In this document: positions 43,493 through 52,441 of the stretch, piece after piece
Layout of the letters: every line of letters begins with the position of its first letter
Numbering within the stretch: position 1 is the first letter of the stretch
Assembly: GCA_016713115.1 (NCBI GenBank)
Contig: JADJPU010000001.1
Coordinates: 1,178,001 to 1,242,000 of the forward strand
Direction of reading: 5' to 3'
DNA: 64,000 bases
Origin: Cellvibrionales bacterium
Lineage (GTDB): Bacteria; Pseudomonadota; Gammaproteobacteria; Pseudomonadales; UBA7239
Translations under genes and position numbers: made by a program
Notes under the pieces: model-generated
Seen by the model: only the letters and a program-made list of their open reading frames with translations
What the model was told of the DNA's origin: nothing
The model's database searches: none

Positions 43493-44089
43493 ATGCTTTT
43501 TACCCGTAAAACATTGTTAGATTTACCCGAAGACGAACATATCTGCACGCAGCGCCGTCGCTTATTGCGCGGTATGGCTGGCGGTGTGGTTGCTATGGCG
43601 GCTCCTGGTCTGGCAAATGCCGCTCGCGTGGTGCCCAGCAAACAGCGCGCGTTATCTTTTGTTCACACGCACACCGGCGAAGAGGTGTCGCTGGTATACA
43701 AAGTGGGCGAGCGTTTTCTGCCGCGCTCTATGGCCAGTATTGCGCACTTGATGCGCGATTTTCGCAGCGGCGATGTGCACCCAATTGATCCGCAACTGCT
43801 CGATGTGTTGTGGAAAATGCAGCACAGCCTGAAAAACAGCAATCCGTTTGAAATCATTTCAGCGTATCGCTCGCCAAAAACCAACATGATGCTGCGCAAT
43901 CGCACGGCACATAGTGGTGTAGCGGAGAAAAGTATGCACCTGACCGGTCAGGCAATTGACATTCGTCTGCCCGGTTCGTCGCTCAGTGATGTGCGCGACG
44001 CCGCCAAAGAGTTAAAGCGCGGCGGTGTGGGCTATTACTCCGATTCGGATTTTGTGCATGTCGATACCGGCAAAGTTCGGGCTTGGTAA
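43493..44089 (+). CDS. MepK-like DUF882 peptidoglycan endopeptidase with Tat signal
   Basis: A 198-residue protein. The N-terminus has a twin-arginine signal (RRRLLRGMAGG then a hydrophobic stretch ending GLANAA). The DUF882/M15A domain has ISAYRSPKTN, the zinc ligands in KSMHLTGQAIDIRLP (His and Asp), and the second His in FVHVDTG. MepK (YcbK) cleaves the mDap-mDap crosslinks made by L,D-transpeptidases. An LdtD-like transpeptidase gene lies 400 bases further on, as in E. coli. Its stop overlaps the next start (TAATG). Confidence 0.88.
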   Translation: MLFTRKTLLDLPEDEHICTQRRRLLRGMAGGVVAMAAPGLANAARVVPSKQRALSFVHTHTGEEVSLVYKVGERFLPRSMASIAHLMRDFRSGDVHPIDPQLLDVLWKMQHSLKNSNPFEIISAYRSPKTNMMLRNRTAHSGVAEKSMHLTGQAIDIRLPGSSLSDVRDAAKELKRGGVGYYSDSDFVHVDTGKVRAW

Positions 44090-44520
44090 TGGCAAAAATC
44101 CACATCGATATTCCGGAAACTTTTCCCTTTGCGACCGAATTGGATGTGTATATCGAGCACATCAATGCCGGTCAGCATTTGGGCAATGAGCGCTTGGTGG
44201 GTTTACTCAACGAAGCGCGTTTGCGCTATGTCGCTTCTTTGCCACTGCAAGAAAATGGCGTGGATCCGCGCGGCTTTATCGGCGCGGATTTAGCCGTCAA
44301 CTACAAGGCGGAAGCGCACTACGGCGATCGCTTAAAAATTGAAGTGGCCGCGCAAGATTTTTCCAAATACGGTTGCGACTTTGTATATCGCGTCACCAAC
44401 TTGAAAACGGGTCAACTGTGCGCCATTGCCAAAACGGCGATGCTTACATTTGATTATCAGGCTAGTTGCTTGAAACCTGTGCCGGATAATTTTGCGCAAT
44501 TGTTTCCGTCGGGCGTTTAG
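44089..44520 (+). CDS. Hotdog-fold thioesterase
   Basis: A 143-residue 4HBT-like acyl-CoA thioesterase. Typical segments are YIEHINAGQHLGNERLVGLLNEARLRYVAS (quoted by its ends YIEHINAGQH and RLRYVAS), GADLAVNYKAEAHYGDRL and YRVTNLKTGQLCAIAKTAM. The usual catalytic Asp of 4HBT enzymes is Asn/Glu in this area, so the exact mechanism is unclear. Start ATG 44089 overlaps the stop of the upstream gene, which shows coupling. Its last 59 bases overlap the 3' end of the convergent transpeptidase gene. Confidence 0.8.
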   Translation: MAKIHIDIPETFPFATELDVYIEHINAGQHLGNERLVGLLNEARLRYVASLPLQENGVDPRGFIGADLAVNYKAEAHYGDRLKIEVAAQDFSKYGCDFVYRVTNLKTGQLCAIAKTAMLTFDYQASCLKPVPDNFAQLFPSGV

Positions 44521-46099
44521 CCAGCGCGGCTGCGAGTTTGTCATCTTGCGCGTAGATGTCGTTTAAGAAAATCGCTTTCCCTGCACTATCAACATTGGCC
44601 GTTAAATAGATCAGTAACACGGGCATTTGCTCTGATAGAGGGTGGTGGCGGTCTCTGCTGTTAGCGATCATTTGTTTGACGCGCGCCTCATCCCAGCCTC
44701 CTTGTGGTTCCAAGACAAACAACGCCAGCGCCATGGGGTTGCCGAGGCGCACACAGCCGTGACTTAAGTCACGCCGCTCTTTGGCAAAAAAAGATTTTGA
44801 CGGCGTGTCGTGCATATAAATGGCGTCGTCATTGGGAAATACAAATTTCAAAGTGCCGAGGGCATTGCCAGCACCGGGGCGTTGGCGAATGCGGTACGCG
44901 CCGCGCGCAATACCGTCAAACTCTGCGTCGTTCACTGCGCTGCCAAGCGAGCCGTTACTGCCGACCAGTTCCATATTTTCGTGCGCGAGATAGAACGGAT
45001 TTTCATCCAGTTTTGGCAAAATTTCTTTGACAATAATGCTGCGCGGCACATTCCAATACGGGGTAAACACGATGCTGCTGAGCGTTTTCTGCATTAGTGG
45101 TGTTTGGTTTTTACGCGCCTTGCCAACCACGACAGGCATTTGTAGGACGGATTTAGCTTGTCCGTTGGTATCTGGTTCGTAAGCCCACAAAGTAAACTGC
45201 GGCACATTGATTAACAAAAAGCGTTTTCGCAGGGTGTTGTCGTCTAACCAACGCAAGCGCTCCATGGAAAACTCAATTTGTTTTACTCGATCAGGAATCG
45301 TGATGCGTAAGTTGTCGTAAGTTTGTTTGCCGAGCACGCCGTCGGGAATTTGACCATGCTGTTGTTGAAATTGTTTTACGCCTTCAACAACTGCGCCGTC
45401 ATACAGCGTGGTGACATTGGCATTTTCAGGAAGAAAACCTAATGTTTTTAACCAAGCAGCGAGAGCAGGTGTGCCTGCCCAGCTTTCGGTGGGTGTTAAT
45501 TTTTTTCCTGGGAGAGGAGGGAGCGTGGGTGCAATCGGGTATTGTTCAGCCAATGCGCGATATTGCACTAGTAACCGTCGCAAATCGGCATAGGGTGGAA
45601 ATGTAGGGCGCAGTGTTGCAATGGCGCCAGTGAGATCGTTGGTCGTCAAAACGGCTTGCAAATGCTGCGCGAATGCCGCGCGCTTTTCCGATGTGTCGAT
45701 GGCGATACTCAAACTGCGCGGGTCGACGCGGCCGAGGTAAAGGTCACTGGCAAACTGCGCCAGCGCCTTGCTGAGAGCAAGATCAAATGTTGCGAGCTGT
45801 GCCGCATCGCTGCTGTTTTGTTGTTGCAGGGCGCTTAACGACTGTTGCAATGTGGTGAGTGAATAGTCGGCGCTACGCAAGCCATCAAATGCGGCTTGGC
45901 CGATCATGTCCAGCGCTTGTGTGGCGCGCGTTGTGGGTTTGTTGCCATCCAGCCACAACGGTGCAAATTGCCTTGCTTCATAAACAGAGCGCAAAGGTGG
46001 TTGAACGCGACTGGCAATCTCGGCAGCGGGATTCGCTAGCAGAGCTGGCGATAGCAACGCGATGAAAAAAAACGACAGCGAGCGTAACACAGGAGGCAT
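44462..46099 (-). CDS. L,D-transpeptidase (LdtD/YcbB-like)
   Basis: A 545-residue periplasmic enzyme with a signal peptide (cut near LLANPAAE). A scaffold domain (about 30-190) precedes a peptidoglycan-binding domain (near 225-275, GVKQFQQQHGQIPDGVLGKQTYDNL). The YkuD catalytic domain (about 290-480) has IVVNV-type strand LINVPQFTLW, IYMHDTPSKSFFAKERRDLSHGCVRLGN with the catalytic His and Cys in SHGCVRLGN. It crosslinks peptidoglycan 3-3, which a MepK-like enzyme encoded nearby would cleave. The 3' end runs 59 bases past the convergent thioesterase stop. Confidence 0.9.
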   Translation of the reverse strand: MPPVLRSLSFFFIALLSPALLANPAAEIASRVQPPLRSVYEARQFAPLWLDGNKPTTRATQALDMIGQAAFDGLRSADYSLTTLQQSLSALQQQNSSDAAQLATFDLALSKALAQFASDLYLGRVDPRSLSIAIDTSEKRAAFAQHLQAVLTTNDLTGAIATLRPTFPPYADLRRLLVQYRALAEQYPIAPTLPPLPGKKLTPTESWAGTPALAAWLKTLGFLPENANVTTLYDGAVVEGVKQFQQQHGQIPDGVLGKQTYDNLRITIPDRVKQIEFSMERLRWLDDNTLRKRFLLINVPQFTLWAYEPDTNGQAKSVLQMPVVVGKARKNQTPLMQKTLSSIVFTPYWNVPRSIIVKEILPKLDENPFYLAHENMELVGSNGSLGSAVNDAEFDGIARGAYRIRQRPGAGNALGTLKFVFPNDDAIYMHDTPSKSFFAKERRDLSHGCVRLGNPMALALFVLEPQGGWDEARVKQMIANSRDRHHPLSEQMPVLLIYLTANVDSAGKAIFLNDIYAQDDKLAAALAKRPTETIAQNYPAQVSSN

Positions 46100-46206
46100 C
46101 CTTGTTTTTATGGGGCGGCGCTGAGTGATGATAGCGCAAAGCCTTTGTGTTTGTTTGCCTTGGCTGCGGGCTGGTAAAATCGTCGGCGAATCTGAGAGAG
46201 GTCACC

Positions 46207-46962
46207 ATGAGCAAACCCTTTACTACGAGCATCGACAGCCACGGCATCGCGGAGTTGGTTTTTAACAAGCCGCCGGTTAACGCATTCACCTCACAGGGCT
46301 GGGCGGATATCGCCGCCGAAATTGAAGCCCTAGGACAAAACAACGCCGTGCGCGTCATCATCATCGCCGCAGAAGGTCGCGGCTTTTGTGCCGGTGTGGA
46401 TATCAAAGAGCTGGCATCAGACGGCAATTTGATCACCAAAGTGAACAAAGGCAATTACGATACTTTCAAGGCGATTCATCGCAATCCTAAGCCGGTGATT
46501 GTCGCAGTGCACGGTTTTGTTTTGGGTGGTGGCATTGGCATTTCCGGTGCGGCCGACATCATTGTCGCCTCCGAGTGCGCCACCTTTGCGGTGCCAGAAG
46601 TGGATCGCGGCGCAATGGGCGGTGGCGCGCATTTGCAGCGCATGTTCCCCGTACAAAAAGTGCGCTACATGTATTTCACTGGTGAAGCGATCACCGCGCA
46701 GGAAGCCTATCGCTTGGGCGCAGTAGAAAAAGTGGTGCCAAAAGATGAGCTGCGTAAAACTGCGCATGAAATCGCGCTGAAAATTGCCGAGAAAAGTCCG
46801 GTGATGATTGCCTTGGCCAAAGAAGCGCTGACCGGCATTGAAGATGGCAATTTGGAAGATAAATATCGCTGGGAGCAGGGCTTTACTTTACAAGCGTACA
46901 GCGACAAAGATTCACAAGAAGCGCGCGATGCTTTTGTGGAAAAGCGCGACGCAAAATTCTGA
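46207..46962 (+). CDS. echA20: EchA20-like ring-opening hydrolase (crotonase fold)
   Basis: The 251-residue product starts at ATG 46207, after AGAGAGG; a longer frame upstream is not supported. It has the crotonase fold with AEGRGFCAGVDIKELAS, VAVHGFVLGGGIGISGAADI, VPEVDRGAMGGGAHLQRM, and the C-terminal KYRWEQGFTLQ, DAFVEKRD. These closely follow mycobacterial EchA20, which hydrolytically opens steroid ring D in the HIP pathway, just before IpdAB. In other contexts this fold would be called enoyl-CoA hydratase; the EchA20 call rests on those stretches and the ipd genes in the window. Confidence 0.82.
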   Translation: MSKPFTTSIDSHGIAELVFNKPPVNAFTSQGWADIAAEIEALGQNNAVRVIIIAAEGRGFCAGVDIKELASDGNLITKVNKGNYDTFKAIHRNPKPVIVAVHGFVLGGGIGISGAADIIVASECATFAVPEVDRGAMGGGAHLQRMFPVQKVRYMYFTGEAITAQEAYRLGAVEKVVPKDELRKTAHEIALKIAEKSPVMIALAKEALTGIEDGNLEDKYRWEQGFTLQAYSDKDSQEARDAFVEKRDAKF

Positions 46963-47001
46963 TAGCGCAACAGCGTATACAGCAACAGCGAGGTGAGCAA
47001 C

Positions 47002-47658
47002 ATGAGCAAGCGTGTGGCGGTGGTGTTATCCGGCTGCGGTGTGTACGACGGCGCAGAAGTGTATGAAGCCGTGCTGACTTTGCTACATCTTTCACAAGCG
47101 GGTGCGCAAGTGCAATGTTTCGCACCCGATATGCCACAGCTGCATGTGGTCAATCATTTAACGGGCGAAGTGGCGGCAGGCGAAACACGCAATGTATTGG
47201 TGGAAGCGGCGCGTGTGGTGCGTGGTCAGATCAAGCCCGTGACAGAAGCGCGTGTAGAGGATTTTGATGCGCTGATCGTGCCGGGTGGCTTCGGTGCAGC
47301 AAAAAACTTGAGCGACTTTGCTATTAACGGCGCAGCCATGACCGTGCAAAAAGATTTTCTTGCTTTCGCGCAGGCGATGCACGCAGCAAAAAAACCCATC
47401 GGTTTGATTTGTATTGCACCCACCATGGCTGCTGCCATTTGCGGCGCTGGCACCAAAACCACAATAGGCAATGATGCAGATACCGCGGCAGCCGTGAATG
47501 CCACTGGCGCGCAACACTGCCCCTGTGTAGTGCAAGACACTTGTATCGATCGCGAGAAAAAATTAGTGACAACACCTGCATACATGTTGGCGCACTCCAT
47601 CGCGGAAGCAAACACAGGGATAGGTAAATTGGTTGCTGAGGTGTTGGCGCTGATCTGA
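47002..47658 (+). CDS. elbB: ElbB-like glyoxalase (DJ-1 superfamily)
   Basis: A 218-residue DJ-1/PfpI-like protein. The start is ATG 47002, preceded by GAGG. Typical are LSGCGVYDGAEVYEAV near the N-terminus, DALIVPGGFGAAKNL near residue 90, and the nucleophile Cys in GLICIAPTMAA near 137. ElbB of E. coli has weak glyoxalase activity and was linked to isoprenoid synthesis; its true role is unsettled. It begins the run to clsB-like and ybhP-like genes with two- or no-base gaps, suggesting one transcript. Confidence 0.9.
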   Translation: MSKRVAVVLSGCGVYDGAEVYEAVLTLLHLSQAGAQVQCFAPDMPQLHVVNHLTGEVAAGETRNVLVEAARVVRGQIKPVTEARVEDFDALIVPGGFGAAKNLSDFAINGAAMTVQKDFLAFAQAMHAAKKPIGLICIAPTMAAAICGAGTKTTIGNDADTAAAVNATGAQHCPCVVQDTCIDREKKLVTTPAYMLAHSIAEANTGIGKLVAEVLALI

Positions 47659-47659
47659 T

Positions 47660-48799
47660 ATGTATATTCGGCAACAAGAGCTACAACCGTTGCCGCCGTG
47701 GGACTCTGAACGCGTTTTTTTCTCTGCCACGCAGTGGTTCGCCGGTTTGTTGGCAGATGTTGCCAGTGCCACACAAACGATCTATCTGCAAACCTATATT
47801 TTTACGCTGGATACCGTGGGTGGTCCTCTGTTGCAGAGCTTGTGCGCGGCCGCCGAGCGCGGCGTTAAGGTTTGCTTGATCGTTGATGGTGTTGGTTCGG
47901 CAGGCGCGTTGACCGTCTTACAGAAAAAACTCGCTGCGAGCAACGCGCAACTGCATGTTTACAATCCATTACCTTGGGCGTGGGTGTCCAGCCATTTAGA
48001 GCGCAACGAGAAAGCTTTTCGTTTTTTTAGACGCTTGCTGCGCGTCAATAATCGCCAGCACAGCAAATTATGTTTGATTGATAACCAGCAGGCGTGGATA
48101 GGTAGTTTCAACATCACAGACGATCACATCGAAAATAACGGGCGCGGCATGGATTGGAAAGATGGAGGCGTTCGGGTGACGGGTGCGCGCTGCGAATTGT
48201 TGCGCGAGTTCTTTGAGGCGGTGTGGTTTGATGATGAGAAAAAGTTATCGCCGCGTTTTTTGTTTCATCCTATTACCAACTTCAGCGCCATGTTGCGCAA
48301 ACGCCGTTTGCGCGTCATTTTACAGAGCCTTTACGCCGCGAAGAAAAGAATCTGGATAGTCAGCGCCTATTTTTCGCCTGTGCGACGAATAGTCGGCGCT
48401 TTGAAAAAAGCCAGTCGACGCGGTGTGGATGTGTGCATCATGGTGCCAGCCTACTCAGATGTTGCATTTTTTCCTGCGCTATCTAGCACTTACTATGCGG
48501 ATTTGCTGCGCGCCGGTGTAAAAATTTATGAATACGAAACAGGAATTCTTCACGCAAAATGGATGATCATAGATGGTGGTGTGATGATTGGAAGTAGCAA
48601 TATGAATCACAGAAGCCAACTGCACGATATTGAGCTTGATGTACAGATATTTTCTGATGAGGCTATCAAAAGTATTTCTGATGATTTTGCGAGGAGTGTT
48701 GGAGGCGCGCGTCAAATTACCTTGAAAAATATTAATCGTTTCTATGCGTGGTTATTGGTTGTTGGTCAAATTCCGCGTTTGTTGCGTTATTGGTTGTAA
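47660..48799 (+). CDS. clsB: Cardiolipin synthase B-like phospholipase D protein
   Basis: A 379-residue PLD-superfamily enzyme with two HKD motifs: RQHSKLCLIDNQQAWIGSFN (near residue 133) and LHAKWMIIDGGVMIGSSN (near 298). No long membrane segment is evident except hydrophobic patches at the C-terminus. Cardiolipin synthases of this kind use phosphatidylglycerol or PE to make cardiolipin or PG. The following gene is YbhP-like, and in E. coli clsB (ybhO) and ybhP are also adjacent, which supports the call. Confidence 0.85.
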   Translation: MYIRQQELQPLPPWDSERVFFSATQWFAGLLADVASATQTIYLQTYIFTLDTVGGPLLQSLCAAAERGVKVCLIVDGVGSAGALTVLQKKLAASNAQLHVYNPLPWAWVSSHLERNEKAFRFFRRLLRVNNRQHSKLCLIDNQQAWIGSFNITDDHIENNGRGMDWKDGGVRVTGARCELLREFFEAVWFDDEKKLSPRFLFHPITNFSAMLRKRRLRVILQSLYAAKKRIWIVSAYFSPVRRIVGALKKASRRGVDVCIMVPAYSDVAFFPALSSTYYADLLRAGVKIYEYETGILHAKWMIIDGGVMIGSSNMNHRSQLHDIELDVQIFSDEAIKSISDDFARSVGGARQITLKNINRFYAWLLVVGQIPRLLRYWL

Positions 48800-48808
48800 G
48801 TGAGAGCG

Positions 48809-49543
48809 ATGCGTATCCTTTCTTACAATATCCATAAAGGTTTTACAGTAGGCAATCGAGCTCTGGTGTTGCAAGAAATTCGTAAAGCCATTCGTGCTAC
48901 AAAAGCGGATATTGTTTGCTTGCAGGAGGTGGTGGGAAGTAATCATCGCCACGCCGCGCGCATGGAGCAATGGATCGAAGCGCAATTTGAGTTTTTAGCC
49001 GATCAAGTGTGGGATTACAAAACTTACGGCAAGAATGCAGTTTACGATCACGGGCATCATGGCAATGCCATTTTGAGTAAGGTTCCTTTTGCGCATTACG
49101 CCAACCACGACATCAGCATCCTGCCTTTTTCACAGCGTGGCGTGTTGCATGCCGTAACGGAAGATGGTGTGCATGTGTTGTGTGCACATTTCGGTTTGCT
49201 GTCATGGGAGCGTCGCTATCAAGCATCGCGTCTGCGTCAGCTGCTAGAAACAATCCCCTTGCAAGCGCCGTTGGTGTTGGCGGGAGATTTCAACGACTGG
49301 AACCGGCAAGTGCATCACGAACTGCATCGGTTAGGCCTGCGCGAAGCCGTACAAGAAGCCACGGGCGCGTTGCAAAAAACTTTTCCTGCGCGGTTTCCGA
49401 TGCTGCATATGGACAGAATTTACTATCGCAACTTGAGTCTCGTGGAAGCGGGTTGCGCAGAAGGGCTGCATTGGCGCGGATTGTCGGATCACAGCCCACT
49501 CCGCGCCGAGTTTCATACTCTAGATGGTCGGTCAGCCTTGTGA
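48809..49543 (+). CDS. Endonuclease/exonuclease/phosphatase family protein (YbhP-like)
   Basis: The 244-residue product from ATG 48809 (GTG 48800 is possible but adds only three residues) has the EEP fold: LSYNIHKGFT, IVCLQEVVG with catalytic Glu, HHGNAILSKV, APLVLAGDFNDW, and SDHSPLRAEF with the final catalytic His. YbhP-like proteins accompany cardiolipin synthase genes, and may act on lipid phosphate rather than DNA; that is inferred from neighbourhood. It ends about 60 bases before rpoZ. Confidence 0.88.
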   Translation: MRILSYNIHKGFTVGNRALVLQEIRKAIRATKADIVCLQEVVGSNHRHAARMEQWIEAQFEFLADQVWDYKTYGKNAVYDHGHHGNAILSKVPFAHYANHDISILPFSQRGVLHAVTEDGVHVLCAHFGLLSWERRYQASRLRQLLETIPLQAPLVLAGDFNDWNRQVHHELHRLGLREAVQEATGALQKTFPARFPMLHMDRIYYRNLSLVEAGCAEGLHWRGLSDHSPLRAEFHTLDGRSAL

Positions 49544-49566
49544 CGGCAGGGTGCTTTGCGTAAACT
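49538..49566 (+). promoter_or_regulatory. Candidate promoter of the rpoZ-spoT-ridA unit
   Basis: TTGTGA (49538-49543) and TAAACT (49561-49566) are 17 bases apart; each matches consensus at four of six positions. They lie at the end of the YbhP-like gene, about 40 bases before the rpoZ ATG. This is a weak call. Confidence 0.35.
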
Positions 49567-49606
49567 GGCAGACCGCAAGATTTTTCTAGTACGAAGGTTT
49601 TAAGCA

Positions 49607-49879
49607 ATGGCTCGAATCACTGTAGAAGACTGTCTCCCCTATGTTGAAAACCGCTTTGAGTTGGTGATGAAGGGCGCTAAGCGCGCGCGCCAGCTAGCCG
49701 TAAAAGGTCGCGAGCCCTTAGTGCCATGGGAAAACGACAAACCAACCGTGGTGGCATTGCGCGAAATTGAGCTTGGCCTGATCACCGCAGAAGTGCTGGA
49801 AGAGCCGTTAGAAGACCGCTTTAAGCATCTGGCTGAACGCCCTTACGACAACAACGCACCCGACGACGACACCGACTGA
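49607..49879 (+). CDS. rpoZ: RNA polymerase omega subunit
   Basis: A 90-residue protein with the conserved omega N-terminus MARITVEDCLPYVENRFELV and the RARQLAVKGREPLVPWENDK segment. The acidic C-terminus is usual for gammaproteobacteria. Omega helps assemble RNA polymerase and forms part of one ppGpp site. It lies next to spoT, 20 bases apart, as in many gammaproteobacteria; gmk, often upstream, is absent here. Confidence 0.95.
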   Translation: MARITVEDCLPYVENRFELVMKGAKRARQLAVKGREPLVPWENDKPTVVALREIELGLITAEVLEEPLEDRFKHLAERPYDNNAPDDDTD

Positions 49880-49898
49880 GGTTTTCGAGGGGGCTTGA

Positions 49899-52022
49899 TT
49901 GCAAACTATTGATGCGTTTTGCCACAGATTAGCCTCCTACCTTCCGCACGCTCAGGTGCAGCAAGTCCGCCGCGCCTACTACTATTCCGAGCAAGCACAT
50001 GACGGCCAGACGCGCCGCAGCGGTGAGCCGTATGTCACGCATCCTTTGGCTGTGGCGGGCATCCTTGCTGAGCAAAAATTAGATCATCACAGCCTCATTG
50101 CCGCGCTGCTGCACGATGTCATTGAAGACACCGGCATCAGCAAAACCGCCTTGGCCGAGCAGTTTGGCGATACGGTGGCGGACTTGGTGGACGGCGTCAG
50201 CAAGCTGACGCAGATTGAATTCACTTCCAAGGCGGAAGCGCAGGCAGAAAACTTTCAGAAAATGGCCATGGCGATGACGAAAGATATTCGCGTCATTATC
50301 GTCAAACTGGCCGACCGCCTGCACAATATGCGTACACTCGGTGTGCTGAAGCCAGAAAAACGCCGCCGTATTGCGCGAGAAACTTTAGAAATCTATGCGC
50401 CGATTGCCAATCGTTTAGGCATGAACAGTTTGCGCATGGAGTTTCAAAATTTAGGCTTTCATGCGATGTATCCAATGCGTGCTGCGCGCATTGCAGCTGC
50501 CGTGCGCGCGGCACGCGGCCATCGCAAAGAAGTCGTCAACAAAATTGAAGAAAATATTAAGCGCTGTCTGGCACAAGAAGGGCATGTGGCAGAGGTGTCT
50601 GGGCGCGAGAAAAATCTGTACGGCATTTATATGAAGATGCGCAGCAAGCACAAATCGTTTGCTGACATCATGGATGTCTACGCGTTTCGCATCGTGGTGG
50701 ATAGTGTAGACACTTGCTACCGTGTGTTGGGCGTGATGCACAGTTTGTACAAGCCGATACACAGTGAGTTTCGCGATTACATTGCGATTCCTAAAACCAA
50801 TGGCTACCAATCGCTGCACACCGTATTGATCGGCATGCACGGTTTGCCGATAGAAGTACAAATTCGCACGCGCGAAATGGATGTGGTGGCAGAGAGTGGC
50901 ATTGCCTCGCATTGGCTGTACAAGAGTGAAGATGAAGTTAGGCCGCCGGCTGGTGCGGTGCGCGCGCGTGAATGGATACGCAATTTATTGGAAATCCAAA
51001 AAAGCACCGGCAATTCTTTGGAATTTATCGAGCATGTCAAAATCGATTTGTTTCCAGATGAGGTGTATGTGTTCACGCCCACTGGAAAAATTATTGAGCT
51101 GCCCGTCGGCGCCACGGCAGTTGATTTTGCTTACGCTGTGCACACGGATATTGGCAACGCTTGTGTTGCGTGCCGCATCAATCGCCAATTAGCGCCATTG
51201 TCGCAGCCGCTAGAAAGTGGGCAAGTGGTGGCGATTGTGACAGCGCCGGGTGCGCAGCCAAATCCCGCTTGGTTAAATTTTGTGACCACAGGAAAAGCAC
51301 GCAGCGCCATTCGTCATTTTTTGAAAACACAGCGCCATACTGAGTCGATTGATTTAGGTCGTCGCTTGTTAGAAAAAGCCCTATTAGGTATGGGGCAGGG
51401 CGTAGAGCAGCTTGCGCCGGAAAAAATACAAGAGTTCATTCAGCAAGCCGGCGTGGAAAGTTTCGATGATATTTTGGAAAGCATCGGCTTGGGCAATCGT
51501 GTGGCGTATGTGGTTGCTAAACGCTTAGTAGCGGAAGAACAGCAAGCAGAAAATAGCAAGCAAATGCGTCGCGCGCAGGCGCCATTGATGATTGATGTCG
51601 CTGACGGTGCTGTGATCAGCTTTGCGCGTTGTTGCCGCCCTATCCCTGGCGATCCAATTATCGCGCACATCAGTGCGGGACGCGGTTTGGTTGTGCATAC
51701 CGACACTTGTAAAAACATTGCCGAAATGCGCGACAACGCAGAAAAATGTTTGATGGTGAATTGGGCGCCGGATGTCAGCGGTGAATTTATTGTGGATGTG
51801 CGCGTGGAAGTCAACAACGAGCGCGGCATCATCGCGCAGTTAGCGACGCGCATTACCGACATGGAAGCCAATATTGATAAAATCGCGCTCGACGAAAAAG
51901 ATGCCGGATTTCGTGTAATTACACTTTCCATCGCTGTGCGCAATCGATTGCATCTCGCCAATATTATGCGCAAGATTCGCACCCTGCCGTCGGTTGTGCG
52001 CACGGTGCGTGTAAAAAATTAA
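49899..52022 (+). CDS. spoT: Bifunctional ppGpp synthetase/hydrolase SpoT
   Basis: A 707-residue RSH enzyme. The hydrolase HD domain (about 25-180) has YVTHPLAVAGILAEQ and the metal-binding LLHDVIEDT, so hydrolysis should be intact. The synthetase domain (about 230-345) has GREKNLYGIYMKM and IPKTNGYQSLHTVLIG. TGS (about 385-450, DEVYVFTPTGKIIELPVGAT), helical, zinc-finger (RCCRPIPGDPI) and ACT (from about 635) regions follow. The start is TTG 49899 with AGGGGG upstream; E. coli spoT also uses TTG. It sets the (p)ppGpp level under starvation. Confidence 0.95.
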   Translation: MQTIDAFCHRLASYLPHAQVQQVRRAYYYSEQAHDGQTRRSGEPYVTHPLAVAGILAEQKLDHHSLIAALLHDVIEDTGISKTALAEQFGDTVADLVDGVSKLTQIEFTSKAEAQAENFQKMAMAMTKDIRVIIVKLADRLHNMRTLGVLKPEKRRRIARETLEIYAPIANRLGMNSLRMEFQNLGFHAMYPMRAARIAAAVRAARGHRKEVVNKIEENIKRCLAQEGHVAEVSGREKNLYGIYMKMRSKHKSFADIMDVYAFRIVVDSVDTCYRVLGVMHSLYKPIHSEFRDYIAIPKTNGYQSLHTVLIGMHGLPIEVQIRTREMDVVAESGIASHWLYKSEDEVRPPAGAVRAREWIRNLLEIQKSTGNSLEFIEHVKIDLFPDEVYVFTPTGKIIELPVGATAVDFAYAVHTDIGNACVACRINRQLAPLSQPLESGQVVAIVTAPGAQPNPAWLNFVTTGKARSAIRHFLKTQRHTESIDLGRRLLEKALLGMGQGVEQLAPEKIQEFIQQAGVESFDDILESIGLGNRVAYVVAKRLVAEEQQAENSKQMRRAQAPLMIDVADGAVISFARCCRPIPGDPIIAHISAGRGLVVHTDTCKNIAEMRDNAEKCLMVNWAPDVSGEFIVDVRVEVNNERGIIAQLATRITDMEANIDKIALDEKDAGFRVITLSIAVRNRLHLANIMRKIRTLPSVVRTVRVKN

Positions 52023-52047
52023 CCCCTTTCTTTTGCTCGGAAAAAAT

Positions 52048-52431
52048 ATGACTAATAAAGCTGTCATTCAGACGGAAAAAGCGCCTGCTGCTATTGGCAC
52101 CTATTCACAGGCTATCAAAGTCAACAACACGGTGTATTTATCGGGACAGATTCCGTTGGATCCAGTCAGCATGCAGATGGTGGATGGTGATATGCGCGCA
52201 CAAATCACCCAAGTGTTTGAGAATCTATCCGCGGTGTGTGAAGCGGCGGGCGGAAGCTTAAAAGACATCGTGAAGCTGAATATTTTTCTTACCGATCTTG
52301 CGCACTTTGCTCTGGTCAACGAGGTGATGGCGCAGTATTTTGTGCAGCCCTACCCAGCGCGCGCAGCGGTGGGTGTGGCGAGTTTGCCGCGCGCTGCGCA
52401 AGTGGAAATGGACGGCGTAATGGTGATTTAG
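52048..52431 (+). CDS. ridA: RidA family enamine/imine deaminase
   Basis: A 127-residue YjgF/RidA protein starting at ATG 52048. Family markers are IGTYSQAIKVNNTVYLSGQIPLDP (quoted by its ends), VKLNIFLTDLAHFALVN, and the active-site Arg and Glu in YPARAAVGVASLPRAAQVEMD. RidA removes reactive 2-aminoacrylate made by PLP enzymes. It follows spoT by 25 bases, a common order. Confidence 0.95.
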   Translation: MTNKAVIQTEKAPAAIGTYSQAIKVNNTVYLSGQIPLDPVSMQMVDGDMRAQITQVFENLSAVCEAAGGSLKDIVKLNIFLTDLAHFALVNEVMAQYFVQPYPARAAVGVASLPRAAQVEMDGVMVI

Positions 52432-52441
52432 CGCCGCCTCG

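Noticed and set aside
46147..46206. N-terminal extension of the EchA20-like gene
   Set aside because: The added residues do not fit the family, and a good ribosome site precedes ATG 46207.
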